From contig NZ_MUHX01000006.1 of the NCBI RefSeq assembly GCF_002007215.1, positions 61,693-125,692 on the forward strand: a DNA stretch of 64,000 nt. Reading direction: 5' to 3'. This DNA comes from Pyramidobacter sp. C12-8. Lineage in GTDB: Bacteria; Synergistota; Synergistia; Synergistales; Dethiosulfovibrionaceae. The notes beneath the pieces were generated by a model. The model searched no databases. It saw only the letters and a program-made list of their open reading frames with translations, and was not told the origin of the DNA. Numbering within the stretch: position 1 is the stretch's first letter; every line of letters begins with the position of its first letter. Below are positions 16,906 to 26,136 of the stretch, one piece after another. A program made the translations under genes and the position numbers.

Positions 16906-17636
16906 GACAGCGCTCCCGACATCCACCCAGCCAGCTTCAGAGGATCCAGGCCGCGCGCCGGCTCCTCGCGAATCGTCACGCCGCGGCGGAGCACCGTGAC
17001 GCGGTCGGCGATCTGCAAAATCTGCGGCAGGTTATGACTGATGCACAACAGCGTCAGCCCCTGCTCGCGCAGCTGCGACATGACCTCCAGCAGATGGGAC
17101 GATTCGCGCAGCCCCATGGCGGCGGTCGGCTCGTCCATGATCAGGACGCGCCCCCCCTGCGCGATGGCCCGCACGACGGCCACGGCCTGGCGCTGACCGC
17201 CGGAAAGGGCGCCCACCGGCACGCCGCGCGCGGTGAGGCGGACGGACAGCCGCGCCAGCAGTTTTTCCGCGTCGGCGATCATGCGCGCACGGTCGAGAAA
17301 AAATCCCCATTTCAGCGGCTCCGCGCCCAGCCAGATGTTGGCGGCTACGTCCAGATGGTCGGCCAGCGCCAGATCCTGATAGACCACGGCCACGCCGAGG
17401 GCGCGCGCCAGAGGCACCGTCAGGCGTCCGTAGCGTTTGCCGCCGGTTTCGATCGCGCCGGCGTCGGGCGTCAGCACGCCGGAAAGGCATTTGATCAGCG
17501 TCGATTTTCCCGCGCCGTTGTCGCCCACCAACGCCATGATCTCGCCGCGGCGCAGTTTCAACGAGCCGTCCGTCAGCGCCCGCACGTGGCCGAACGACTT
17601 TTTCAGCCCCGTCGCCTGCAGCACGATGTCTTCCAC
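16902..17636 (-). CDS. Single-domain sugar ABC transporter ATPase
   Basis: 244 residues with Walker A GDNGAGKST, signature LSGGQRQ, Walker B VLIMDEP and the H-loop CISHNL. The EPTAAMGLRE wording is typical of the ribose/fructose importer ATPases, but there is only one ATPase cassette (FrcA-like) rather than the duplicated RbsA form. The GTG at 17636 is preferred over the ATG at 17657 because GGGAGG lies eight nt before it and nothing precedes the ATG. First gene of the operon ATPase-permease-binding protein-second binding protein. Confidence 0.9.
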   Translation of the reverse strand: MEDIVLQATGLKKSFGHVRALTDGSLKLRRGEIMALVGDNGAGKSTLIKCLSGVLTPDAGAIETGGKRYGRLTVPLARALGVAVVYQDLALADHLDVAANIWLGAEPLKWGFFLDRARMIADAEKLLARLSVRLTARGVPVGALSGGQRQAVAVVRAIAQGGRVLIMDEPTAAMGLRESSHLLEVMSQLREQGLTLLCISHNLPQILQIADRVTVLRRGVTIREEPARGLDPLKLAGWMSGALS

Positions 17637-17831
17637 GGCGGCCGCCTCCCTTTCCATCGGTGATCGTTCATAAATTATATGAAAAATTTTGATGACGCGT
17701 GTCCGTTGATACGAATAATTTTTATCACGAAAAGTGCGAGCGATCCATCCTTATCGAGCAAAAGCCAACGGAGCGAGGCCGAATTTCGCTGACAGAGGAA
17801 AAGCAAGTCTCCCGCCACGAAGACGCGGCGA

Positions 17832-17882
17832 AAAAAAGAAAACGCTCAGCGGCCGGCGATGTTCCACGTGGAACATCGCTTA
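17832..17882. repeat. Left copy of the 51-bp target-site duplication (contains parS)
   Basis: Identical, base for base, to 19882-19932. It abuts the left inverted repeat of the insertion element. Position 17831 differs from 19881, so identity ends at the element boundary on that side. Long target duplications are known for the IS1634 family. Confidence 0.85.
17860..17875. promoter_or_regulatory. parS: parS centromere-like site, copy 1
   Basis: TGTTCCACGTGGAACA, a perfect 16-bp palindrome equal to the ParB-binding consensus (TGTTNCACGTGNAACA). The palindrome extends to 22 bp (17857-17878). ParB loads here to organise origin-proximal DNA. Confidence 0.85.
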
Positions 17883-19881
17883 CCCGACTTTTCCAAGGGG
17901 AATCGAAGCCAAGCTCAAGCAGCATCAAGAGTAAGCGCGATTTTTTTCAACCGCGAGATCTACGGATAATCCCTCCTGTCGCCTCCCGTGCAGCAAAAGG
18001 CAGTCGACAAGCGAGTTTGTTCTTGAGATCGGGATAGGCTTCCATCATATTGACGGGTGCGATTCCAAATATCTGCATCACGGCGTCGGCCGACGCGATG
18101 TCCGCGTTCTTTCTCTCCGGCGTGCTGCCGTCGTGTCCCAGTCGAAGGCTGATGGGCGTGCTCCTGGCTCTGCCGCTCAGGACGGTGACGTTCTGCTGGC
18201 GCATGAGTTCAACGAGCTTGTGAGGCGAGATGTCTCTGATGCCCTTCATGCGGATGAGGTGACAGGAAAGACGTTCCAGAACCAGCGCAAGGTAACAGAC
18301 GAGGAAGTGCCCGCGGATGTGTTCCGGCGTCCAGACGAAAACCGGCCTGGCATCGAGGTTGCTCTTGAGTACTCGAAAACATTCCTCGACGCGCCAAAGC
18401 CGGCGCAGGTTCGCGAAGATCTCCTGCGGGGAGGCGTCCTTGTTGGAGGTGGCGATGACGTAGAAACCCGCCTGCTTTTTACGCTTTTCGTAGAGAGAGG
18501 TGTTCACCTCGTATTCGCCTTTCTTCCCTTTCTTGCTCTTCAGAAACTGTCTTGAGCCGTGTTTCATGGATGTCTCGACGGCTGAGGCTCCCTTCGCGAC
18601 CAGTTCTTTCCCCTTCGTCCACAATTCCTCCAGAACGTCCAGGTCATGGTGGTGCCGTTTCAGCGACCAAGTGACGATGATGCCTGCGTCACGTTCGGGA
18701 TCCGCTCTGGCGTCCAGACGCTTCATCTTGAACACGTCCTCGTGGAACCGTTCGCTGTGCTCCCAGTTCTCCTCGGAAAGAACCCGCTCCTTCACGTCCT
18801 TTTTCAGCCGACTGATGCTCTGGGCCACGATGTAATCAAAACCCTCTTCCGCAAGGTGCTGCAAGTTGAGCTTGCAGTTGAGCCCGCGATCCGCGACGAC
18901 CGTGACTTTCCCCAGTCCGGAATTTACCTTGTGCTTCCGGACGACCTGCAGCAGGGTCTTGATCTCCGACGTGTTACCGCAGAACAGCTCATAGTCAAGA
19001 GGGATGCCGTCGGCGTCAACGAGCAGTCCCATCACCACCTGCACCTCATTCGTGCGGTTCTCCTTGGACATCCCGCGCGCGCGAAGTTCGTCGGAATCAA
19101 AACTCTCGAAGTAAAACGTGGTGCAGTCGTAAAGCGCGACAGTCATCGTTCGCTCGTAGATATCCGCGATCCCCTTGTTGACGTTACGTATCAGGACATC
19201 CTTGCTCCCGCTCAGGAGCCCGAGAGTTTCGTAAAGGTCCGCCTGGGTGAGGGAAGAGAAATCGAAGACAAAGTTCCCGCGGTATTCGTGCGTCCGTTTT
19301 TTCGAACAAGGCGCCAGAATGCGCAGTGCGGCGAGGAAGAATGCGGCAAGGTCGAAGTCGAACTTGAGTCGGTGATTGCGTCGATACTGTTTGAACCAGA
19401 CGTCCAGCCCAAGGCGTTCCCATAATCTGCGGTAAAGGGCGATGCCGTAGTTATAAATGCCCGCACAGTCCGGTTTATTGTTGGGTGCACATGTTGCGAC
19501 CTGATCCTTAAGCGTCTGCGCTTTGAGGCGTTCTGCAAGATCTGCGTTTGCCCTCAACTCAGCAAGATCCGCCTGAATTCTTTCGTCGATGTCCGGCTCT
19601 GTGAGGCGGCGTTTGTTCAGGTCGCCGTACGTGCGGATCGTTTTTCCGGAACTGCGTTTGATGAGAGGATTGTAAGTCTCCTCGACGATGGCCGCGTAAA
19701 GTCTGCCCTTGTTTTTCATCAGTTTGATTCGGAAACTCATGCTGACCTCCGGGAGGACGATTCCTCAAGGAGTATTATAACATATTAAGCGATTCTTAAG
19801 CGTATATTCAAAAGTCATAAAAACTCCCTGCCGAAAGAGTTATTGCAAGTCTTTGCGCTTCTTCGATTTCTAAAAGTCGGG
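17883..19881 (-). mobile_element. IS1634-family insertion sequence, complete
   Basis: 1999-bp element bounded by inverted repeats CCCGACTTTT (17883-17892) and AAAAGTCGGG (19872-19881), with further imperfect matching (AATCGAAG) inside both ends. It is flanked by a perfect 51-bp direct repeat. One transposase gene fills it. IS1634 elements are known to make unusually long, variable target duplications, which fits the 51-bp flank. Confidence 0.88.
17947..19740 (-). CDS. IS1634-family transposase
   Basis: 597 residues. DDE-type catalytic residues of the IS4/IS1634 superfamily are visible: Asp in VALYDCTTFYFES, Asp in KVTVVADRGLNCKLNL and Glu in LWRVEECFRVLKSN (the YREK-like region). The start ATG at 19740 has GGAGG nine nt upstream. 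The reading frame is uninterrupted and both inverted repeats are present, so the element may be active. G+C is somewhat lower than that of neighbouring genes. Confidence 0.93.
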   Translation of the reverse strand: MSFRIKLMKNKGRLYAAIVEETYNPLIKRSSGKTIRTYGDLNKRRLTEPDIDERIQADLAELRANADLAERLKAQTLKDQVATCAPNNKPDCAGIYNYGIALYRRLWERLGLDVWFKQYRRNHRLKFDFDLAAFFLAALRILAPCSKKRTHEYRGNFVFDFSSLTQADLYETLGLLSGSKDVLIRNVNKGIADIYERTMTVALYDCTTFYFESFDSDELRARGMSKENRTNEVQVVMGLLVDADGIPLDYELFCGNTSEIKTLLQVVRKHKVNSGLGKVTVVADRGLNCKLNLQHLAEEGFDYIVAQSISRLKKDVKERVLSEENWEHSERFHEDVFKMKRLDARADPERDAGIIVTWSLKRHHHDLDVLEELWTKGKELVAKGASAVETSMKHGSRQFLKSKKGKKGEYEVNTSLYEKRKKQAGFYVIATSNKDASPQEIFANLRRLWRVEECFRVLKSNLDARPVFVWTPEHIRGHFLVCYLALVLERLSCHLIRMKGIRDISPHKLVELMRQQNVTVLSGRARSTPISLRLGHDGSTPERKNADIASADAVMQIFGIAPVNMMEAYPDLKNKLACRLPFAAREATGGIIRRSRG

Positions 19882-19932
19882 AAAAAAGAAAACGCTCAGC
19901 GGCCGGCGATGTTCCACGTGGAACATCGCTTA
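19882..19932. repeat. Right copy of the 51-bp target-site duplication (contains parS)
   Basis: Exact copy of 17832-17882 immediately outside the right inverted repeat of the insertion element. Confidence 0.85.
19910..19925. promoter_or_regulatory. parS: parS centromere-like site, copy 2 (created by the insertion)
   Basis: The same TGTTCCACGTGGAACA palindrome, 2050 bp from copy 1. It lies inside the duplicated target sequence. Confidence 0.85.
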
Positions 19933-19937
19933 CGCAA

Positions 19938-19969
19938 AAAGCCTGGCGATCGTTCGACCGTCAGGCTTT
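19938..19969 (-). terminator. Terminator of the large helicase gene
   Basis: Arms 19938-19948 and 19959-19969 form an 11-bp stem with one G-U pair. On the minus strand it ends in CTTTTTGCG. It lies 75 bp after the helicase stop. Confidence 0.75.
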
Positions 19970-20044
19970 CGGCATTGTTCAGCTTGAAGTTCCGCGAGTT
20001 CTTCCAGCTTTTTTCGTCTGCTTCGTGCCGTCTCCCCGGCGCGC

Positions 20045-23000
20045 TTATTTCAGCGTCCAGCAGCCGTTGCGGTCCGGCGCGGTCAGCCCGCGGGAAACGG
20101 CGAGGGCCAGTCCGGCGGCCGCGGCGTTTCGCGCGGAAGCGCCGGCGCGGGAGGAACCGAGTTTTTTCGCCGTTTCGCGCAGCAGGTCTTCCTCGGGCAG
20201 GGCGATCTGTTCGCGCAGCACTTCGCAAAGGGCGTTGGCCGCCTCCTGCGCGGGCACGTCGGCGGCGTCGCGCCTGGCGCGGCCGGCGCCGCTGACGCGG
20301 AATCCCGCGTATGTATCGGGATCCTGCCCGCTGTGCCAGTACCAGACGACGCCCTCGCGCTCGGTCGTTTGCAATTTCATCGACGTCAGCAGTTCGTCGA
20401 GGCGCTTCTGCGCGCGCGGCCCGAGGCGGCTCATGCCGAGGCTTTGCAGCAGGCGTCGTGTCAGCAGTTTTGCGGAGATAGGGGCTTCGGTGCGCACGAT
20501 GGCCTCGACGCGGCCGCGCAATAATTTTTCGTTGCGCGGCTCGGCGAATTCGGCCGTCGTGAGTTTTTTCTCGGGCAACAGCGCGGGGCGGTACGGCCGG
20601 CCGGCCGTTCGCGGAGCCGTCGTCGTTTTTTCGGCAGCGGCATCTGTCTGCGGCGAAGGATCCGCCTTTCCTGTGCGCTCCGGTCCGCCGCCATCGGCCG
20701 CGACGGCACATTCTGCGGGGATCGCCGCGTCTTCTCCGTTTTCAGCGGCGCGGCGCACGGCCGCTTCGGCTTCGGCCTTCGCGGCTTCCTCCGCGGCGCG
20801 GCGTTTGGCTTCGCGCTCTTCGCGGCGGGCGGCGCGGCACGCTTCGATGCGGCGCAGCAGGCGATCGAGCTCGCGCTTCCTGTTGTCCCACCAGTCCATG
20901 GTCCAGAGGCGCTCGATCGTCCAGCCCAGGCCCTTCAGCACGCCGATCTGGGAGATCTCGCGCTCGCGCACCATGCGGGCGTCGCGGTACGCGCCGCCGT
21001 CGAGCAGAACGCCCAGCAGGTATTCGCCGGGCTGATCGGGATCGACGACGCCGATGTCGACGCGGAATTTGGAATGTCCGACCTGGCGCGCCGTCTCGTA
21101 GCCGCATTCGTTCAGCCGCGCGCAGATCTCGGCGGCGACGCCGTCGGGCTCGTGCGGCGCGGCTGTTCCAGCGGCGGAAGCTTTCAACGGCAGATAACCG
21201 CTGCGGGCGTATTGGAGGAACGCCTTCAGCGCCGCCACGCCTTCCGAGGCAGTGCGGGTCAGGTCGATCTGCTCCGGTTCCAGCGACGAGAACACCATCA
21301 TCTCGGCGCGCGAGCGCGACACGGCGACGTTGAGCCGCCGCCAGCCGCCGGCCTGATTGACGGGGCCGAAGTTCATGCTCACGCGCCCTTCGCGGTCGGC
21401 GCCAAAGCCGACCGAGAACAGGATCACGTCGCGCTCGTCGCCCTGCACGTTCTCGAGGTTCTTGATGAACAGCGGCTCTTCGGACTCCTGATACCACTTT
21501 TCCAGTTCGGGATCTTGGCCGCGGGCCTCTTCGAACAGGTCGTCGACGAGGTTCTGCTGCGAGATGTTGAAGGTGACGACGCCGACGCTTTCGCGGCGCC
21601 GCGCCGGGTCCTTGGCGCGGCGGATCACTTCGGCCACGACGGCTTCGGCCTCGGCGCGGTTGGTCCTGGAACCGCCGCGGTCGAACGTGCCGCCGATCTT
21701 GACGAAGCTCACCTTCGAAACGCGGTCGTTTGCCGACGGGAACGTGCAGAGTTTGTTCTCGTAGAACCGATTGTTGCTGAAGGCGATCAGGCTTTCGTGG
21801 CGGCTGCGGTAGTGCCAGAGCAGGTGCGTTTCCGGCATGCCGAGCGCCAGACAGTCGTCGAGGATGCTGGTGAGGTCGGCCACTTCGGGGTCTTCCTCGC
21901 GGTCGTCGAGATTGGTCATGAAAAAACTGGTGGGCGGCATCTGCTTGGGATCGCCGACGATCACGGCGTTCCTTCCGCGGGCCAGCGCGCCGACGGCCTT
22001 GCTGGTGGTGAGCTGCGACGCTTCGTCGAAGACGACGAGGTCGAACATCTCGCGCCGCGGGTCGAGATACTGGGCGGCCGAGATCGGGCTCATGAGCATG
22101 CAGGGGCACAGGCGCGGCAGCAGGTTGGGCAGCTGTTCGAAGAGGCGTCGGATGCTGAGGTTGCGCCCGCCGGAGCGGATGGCGCGCTGCAAGATGCCCA
22201 GTTCGGAGTTCTGCGAGGCTTCGCGCGCGAAGTCGGGGACTCGGGCGGCCAGAACGGCGCAGGCTTCGGCGCTGGCCAGCCGCGACAGCTCGTCGATCAG
22301 TCCCTTGATCTGGGCGATTTTTTCACCGAAAACCGCGCCGGAAAAGCGGTTCAGCACGGAATCGCCGTCGACGGCGTCCTCGATGAGGTTGCGCAGGCAG
22401 GCTTTGCGGTAGGCGGGCAACGCCTTGTCATGTTCCAGCCCGTTTCGGCAGGCCGAGACGACGGGCCCCAGTCCGGCGTCTTCGGCCTCTTCGCACAGGC
22501 TGTTCCAGAGGATCCAGTCGCGCAGAGCGTCGGCGTTGTTGAGCAGGGCGGCGCAGAGGTCTTTCAGCGCCGCGAGCCAGTCGCCGCCGTCGGGAGGATC
22601 TTCCGTGCGCAGCAGTTCGTCGAGCGCGCCGCGCGACGTTTCCAGTTCCCGCCAGAGCGCCAGCAGTTCCGCGGCCGCCCGCTGCGATTCGGGATCGGCG
22701 GCGTGCCGCTGCCGCAGCGCCGCGCCGCCGTTCAATCCGTCGAGACGGAGCGCGCTTTGCTCGGCCTTTCGAGCCATATCGGCCACGCGCCGCCAGTCCG
22801 TGTCCCCGCCGCGGTCGAGCGATTCGAGGCCGGGGGCGTACTCCCGACGAAGCCGGGCGGCGCTCGCCATTTCGGCGCGGTAGGCGTTCAGCCGGTCGAG
22901 ATCTCCGGGCACATCTTCTTTGCCGCGTTTGAGGAACGCATAGGACGAAATTTTTTTCACAAAGCCCGATTCGGCCAGCAGGCGCGGCAGCAGCCACTTC

Positions 23001-25963
23001 CGCTGGATTTCGTTCCACTCGCCGCGCAGGGCCTCGCCGTCCTGTTCGAGGAAGGCGGGGCGATACGCCTTGAGCAGTTCGCCGCCGCATTCTCCCGCCG
23101 CAAGAGCGTGCCGGGCCATTTCCTGCACGCCGCGCAGATACGCTCCGGCGTCGCCGTCCGCGGCCCAGCGGCGCGGCCATTCCCGCCACTGCGACAGTTC
23201 GGCGGCGACGTCGCGGAGTTGTTCGTATTCCTTTTTCAGACGCGGCGCGTCCCGCCCCAGTCGCGCCGCGAAAGACCGCGCCGATTCTTCCAACGCATCG
23301 AGGCGCGCCCGATAATCTTCGGCCAGCGACGGCAGTTGGCTGCGCAGGCGCTGCGAATATTCCGTCTCGCCGACGAGGCGCAGCGGATGGCCGCAGGGAT
23401 GGCCGACCGCGCGCGCCGCGGCGGCAAGGCGGCCAAGCAGCGACTCGTTGCGCTGCAGATCGTTCGCCGTCCAGGCGGAGGTACGCGAATATTCGAGACG
23501 GATGCCGGCGTCGTCGGCGTCGGCCAGCGGCTCGTAGGCGTTGATCATCTCGTAAACGGAAAGGCCCGAAGCGCGCTTTTCGTGCAGACGGCGGGGATAC
23601 TCCGCCAGTTCGGAGCGCAGCCGCGCGGCCTGTTCGGCTTTTTGCGCGTAGATCGGGGTTTTCTGCGCGCGTCCGGCTTCGGCCGCGGCGCGCAGCTGTT
23701 CGAGCACGTCTTTTTTGCGGGCTTTGTTGGAATGGAGTTCGAGGCAGAACGGATCGAGCCCCAATTTGCGCAGGCGTTTCTGCACGACCGACAGCGCCGC
23801 CATCTTCTCGGCGACGAAGAGCACGGTCTTGCCCTGCGCCAGCGCGTTGACGATCAGTCCCGTGATGGTCTGCGACTTGCCGGTGCCGGGCGGCCCGTGC
23901 AGCACGAAGGTCTCGCCCGCGACGGCCGACTTGATGGCGTAAAGCTGCGACGAGTCCACCGGCAGCGGCAGCAGCAGTCCGGCCTCGTCAAGCTCCCGCG
24001 GCGCCTCCATGGGCGCGGCTTCCCAGCTCAGTTTGCCGTCCATCAGGCTTCGTACGACTTTGTTCTTTTCGAGATCGTCCATGCGGTTGCGGATGTCGTT
24101 CCACATCACGAAGCGCGAGAACGAGAAAATGCCCACGAAGGCCGACTCGACCACGTCCCAGCGTTTCTGCTGCATCACGGCGCGGCGCACGGCGGTGAAG
24201 ACGCGCACGACGTCGGCGCCGTGTCCGTCGGCCGGCAGCGGGTCGAGGCCGTCGATGACGATGCCGAAATTCTGCTTGAGCATCTCCAGCAGCGTCACGT
24301 TCATGACCGGCTCCTCGTCGCGCAGACGCAGGCCGTAGCCCTTGTTGGCGGCCTTGCGCACGATCTCCGCCGGCAGCAGGACCAGCGGCGCGTAACGCGG
24401 GCGTTCGCTGCGCTCGGTCTCGTACCAGCGCAGCAGCCCCAGCGATAAATACAGGCTGTTGGCGCCGTTTTCCTCGAGCGAGACTTTGGCGGCGCGGTAC
24501 AGTTCTTTGACGGCGCGCTGCAGCTCGGTCTCGTTCATCAGCGAGCGCAGCCGCCCGTTCTGGTATTCCGAATGCAGCAGATCCCGGGAAAGCGGCAGCT
24601 CCGGCAGCGGTTCCAGGCTGCGCGCCGCCCCCTCGGGAAGACGCCACTCCTGCGGGCGCGGCGAGACGGTGAACTGCCGTCCGTCGGCGAGCGCGTCTTC
24701 GAGCTGCGGCAGCGACGCGGCCAGCACGGGGATCAGATTCCTGGAGGCGCGCAGGTTGAGCAGCGTGTTGCGCAGCCCCAGATCGAGCAGCTTGCGTTCC
24801 CACTGCAAGATTTTCTTTCCGCGCGCGTCCAGCGGCCGCCGTGCCGCCGGTTGTCCGGCGCTTTCGGGGACGCGCGCCGCCATCTCTTCCGGCGCGGCGG
24901 TCAGCTCCGCGGCGGAACGGGATTCGGCTTCCACGCGCCAGCCCTGATCGCTCTGCACGCGCAGCGGCAGCGGGCGGATCCCCGCCAGGCGGGCGCGGTG
25001 CACGTCGACGACGAGACGCACGGGATCGTCGCCGCCCATTTCCGACGCGGCGGCGGCGCGGGCTTCGTCGAAGGTCAGGCCTTTCCCGGCGGCGGCGCCG
25101 GTGCATTCCACCACGGCGATCTCGCCGATGCCGTCGGCCATGCGCTTGCTCACCAGCGACGGATCGTCCTTGACCGCGTCCTGGAAGGTCATCTCCTCCA
25201 GCCAGACGCCAGCGAAAATATGATCGTTCTTGAGCAGGAGCAGCGGATACAATCCCGCCGCCTCGAGGCAGGCCGCGTAGAGCAGCGTCAGGTCAAGGCA
25301 GGTGCCCATCCGCGTTCCTGTCACCGCGTCGCAGAGGCGCACGCGCTGTCCCGTCGCTTCGAAACTCGACGGCGGCACGGCGTAGACGACGTTCAGCTCC
25401 TGAATCGCGCCGTACAGAGCGGCCGCCTGCCGGAGCACGCGGTTGGGATTCTGCGTCTGATACGCGTCAAACGAAGGGCTGCCCGTCCATTCTTCCAGCA
25501 GCTTCGAAGCGCGCTTCATGAGTCGGGCGATCTCGGGATGGTTGGGCGTGACGAAGGCCGCCAGCAGCTCGGGATAGTAGCCGCTTCCCTGCCACTCGTC
25601 GAAGGCCAGGAAGGTCACTTCTTTCACGACGGAAGCCAGACGGCGCTCTCCCCGCCATACTTCCGCCGTCAGCGTCGTGACGACGCGCTCCGTCAGCTGC
25701 GCGAGACGCTCGGCCCTGAGCGTGAGTTTGAGGTCGCCGATCTCCGCGGTCTCGCCGGCCGGAAGCCGCGCGACGCCGAATCTCGCCGGCTCGACGAAAT
25801 CCTCCGCCGCGAAAAGGCGCACTTCCAGATCTTCCCAATCCGCCTCGCCGTCATTGCTCACGGCGACGCGGCGCACAAGGGGCAGGCCGTTCTGCTGCTG
25901 CGCGTAGTTGACGACGGGCGTCAGCTGCACGTCCAGTGTGATTGCCGCCGTTTGTTCGTCCAT
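20045..25963 (-). CDS. DUF4011-type superfamily 1 helicase with Vsr/REase-like domain, possible anti-phage protein
   Basis: 1972 residues from ATG 25963 (AGGAGAG just upstream; an in-frame extension has none). Order of regions: N-terminal beta and transglutaminase-like part (CDAVTGTRMGTCLDLTLLYA); DUF4011 segment around LQWERKLLDLGLRNTLLNL; helicase core with Walker A HGPPGTGKSQ near residue 690, Walker B VVFDEASQL near 1310 and VQGDERDVILFSVGFG near 1505. An endonuclease-like block (KFRVDIGVVDPD ... LDGGAYRDARMVRERE) follows near 1630-1690, then a DUF3320-like C-terminus. The same architecture (DUF4011-helicase-Vsr) has been reported among bacterial defence genes, I believe as hhe. Stand-alone gene with its own promoter and terminator, next to an insertion element. 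Function in this organism is inferred. Confidence 0.85.
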   Translation of the reverse strand: MDEQTAAITLDVQLTPVVNYAQQQNGLPLVRRVAVSNDGEADWEDLEVRLFAAEDFVEPARFGVARLPAGETAEIGDLKLTLRAERLAQLTERVVTTLTAEVWRGERRLASVVKEVTFLAFDEWQGSGYYPELLAAFVTPNHPEIARLMKRASKLLEEWTGSPSFDAYQTQNPNRVLRQAAALYGAIQELNVVYAVPPSSFEATGQRVRLCDAVTGTRMGTCLDLTLLYAACLEAAGLYPLLLLKNDHIFAGVWLEEMTFQDAVKDDPSLVSKRMADGIGEIAVVECTGAAAGKGLTFDEARAAAASEMGGDDPVRLVVDVHRARLAGIRPLPLRVQSDQGWRVEAESRSAAELTAAPEEMAARVPESAGQPAARRPLDARGKKILQWERKLLDLGLRNTLLNLRASRNLIPVLAASLPQLEDALADGRQFTVSPRPQEWRLPEGAARSLEPLPELPLSRDLLHSEYQNGRLRSLMNETELQRAVKELYRAAKVSLEENGANSLYLSLGLLRWYETERSERPRYAPLVLLPAEIVRKAANKGYGLRLRDEEPVMNVTLLEMLKQNFGIVIDGLDPLPADGHGADVVRVFTAVRRAVMQQKRWDVVESAFVGIFSFSRFVMWNDIRNRMDDLEKNKVVRSLMDGKLSWEAAPMEAPRELDEAGLLLPLPVDSSQLYAIKSAVAGETFVLHGPPGTGKSQTITGLIVNALAQGKTVLFVAEKMAALSVVQKRLRKLGLDPFCLELHSNKARKKDVLEQLRAAAEAGRAQKTPIYAQKAEQAARLRSELAEYPRRLHEKRASGLSVYEMINAYEPLADADDAGIRLEYSRTSAWTANDLQRNESLLGRLAAAARAVGHPCGHPLRLVGETEYSQRLRSQLPSLAEDYRARLDALEESARSFAARLGRDAPRLKKEYEQLRDVAAELSQWREWPRRWAADGDAGAYLRGVQEMARHALAAGECGGELLKAYRPAFLEQDGEALRGEWNEIQRKWLLPRLLAESGFVKKISSYAFLKRGKEDVPGDLDRLNAYRAEMASAARLRREYAPGLESLDRGGDTDWRRVADMARKAEQSALRLDGLNGGAALRQRHAADPESQRAAAELLALWRELETSRGALDELLRTEDPPDGGDWLAALKDLCAALLNNADALRDWILWNSLCEEAEDAGLGPVVSACRNGLEHDKALPAYRKACLRNLIEDAVDGDSVLNRFSGAVFGEKIAQIKGLIDELSRLASAEACAVLAARVPDFAREASQNSELGILQRAIRSGGRNLSIRRLFEQLPNLLPRLCPCMLMSPISAAQYLDPRREMFDLVVFDEASQLTTSKAVGALARGRNAVIVGDPKQMPPTSFFMTNLDDREEDPEVADLTSILDDCLALGMPETHLLWHYRSRHESLIAFSNNRFYENKLCTFPSANDRVSKVSFVKIGGTFDRGGSRTNRAEAEAVVAEVIRRAKDPARRRESVGVVTFNISQQNLVDDLFEEARGQDPELEKWYQESEEPLFIKNLENVQGDERDVILFSVGFGADREGRVSMNFGPVNQAGGWRRLNVAVSRSRAEMMVFSSLEPEQIDLTRTASEGVAALKAFLQYARSGYLPLKASAAGTAAPHEPDGVAAEICARLNECGYETARQVGHSKFRVDIGVVDPDQPGEYLLGVLLDGGAYRDARMVREREISQIGVLKGLGWTIERLWTMDWWDNRKRELDRLLRRIEACRAARREEREAKRRAAEEAAKAEAEAAVRRAAENGEDAAIPAECAVAADGGGPERTGKADPSPQTDAAAEKTTTAPRTAGRPYRPALLPEKKLTTAEFAEPRNEKLLRGRVEAIVRTEAPISAKLLTRRLLQSLGMSRLGPRAQKRLDELLTSMKLQTTEREGVVWYWHSGQDPDTYAGFRVSGAGRARRDAADVPAQEAANALCEVLREQIALPEEDLLRETAKKLGSSRAGASARNAAAAGLALAVSRGLTAPDRNGCWTLK

Positions 25964-26005
25964 GGCTCTCTCCTCGTTCGTCAATGAGATGAAAAACTTT
26001 CTCTC

Positions 26006-26034
26006 TTTATAAGCAAAAAGTGCCGAAAAGGCAA
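26006..26034 (-). promoter_or_regulatory. Promoter of the helicase gene
   Basis: On the minus strand, TTGCCT (26029-26034) and TATAAA (26006-26011) with a 17-bp spacer, about 43 nt before the ATG. Confidence 0.6.
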
Positions 26035-26096
26035 GCGCCGCCGAGCGATTCACCCGCCCGCCGCCGAATTTTTCGGCGACGGCCGCCGGCGTCCAT

Positions 26097-26136
26097 AAAA
26101 CAAAAGAGACCGGCGCGAACCGGTCTCTTTTGTTTT
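26097..26136 (-). terminator. 17-bp hairpin at the end of the PanE-like gene
   Basis: Arms 26097-26113 and 26120-26136, 6-nt loop, flanked by T tracts on the minus strand. The right arm overlaps the stop codon of the PanE-like gene. Confidence 0.85.

Noticed and set aside
21074..24448. 1124-codon open frame antisense to the helicase gene
   Set aside because: Arg/Gly/Ala-rich shadow of a high-G+C gene. It has no recognisable domains or ribosome site, and the opposite strand carries clear helicase motifs.
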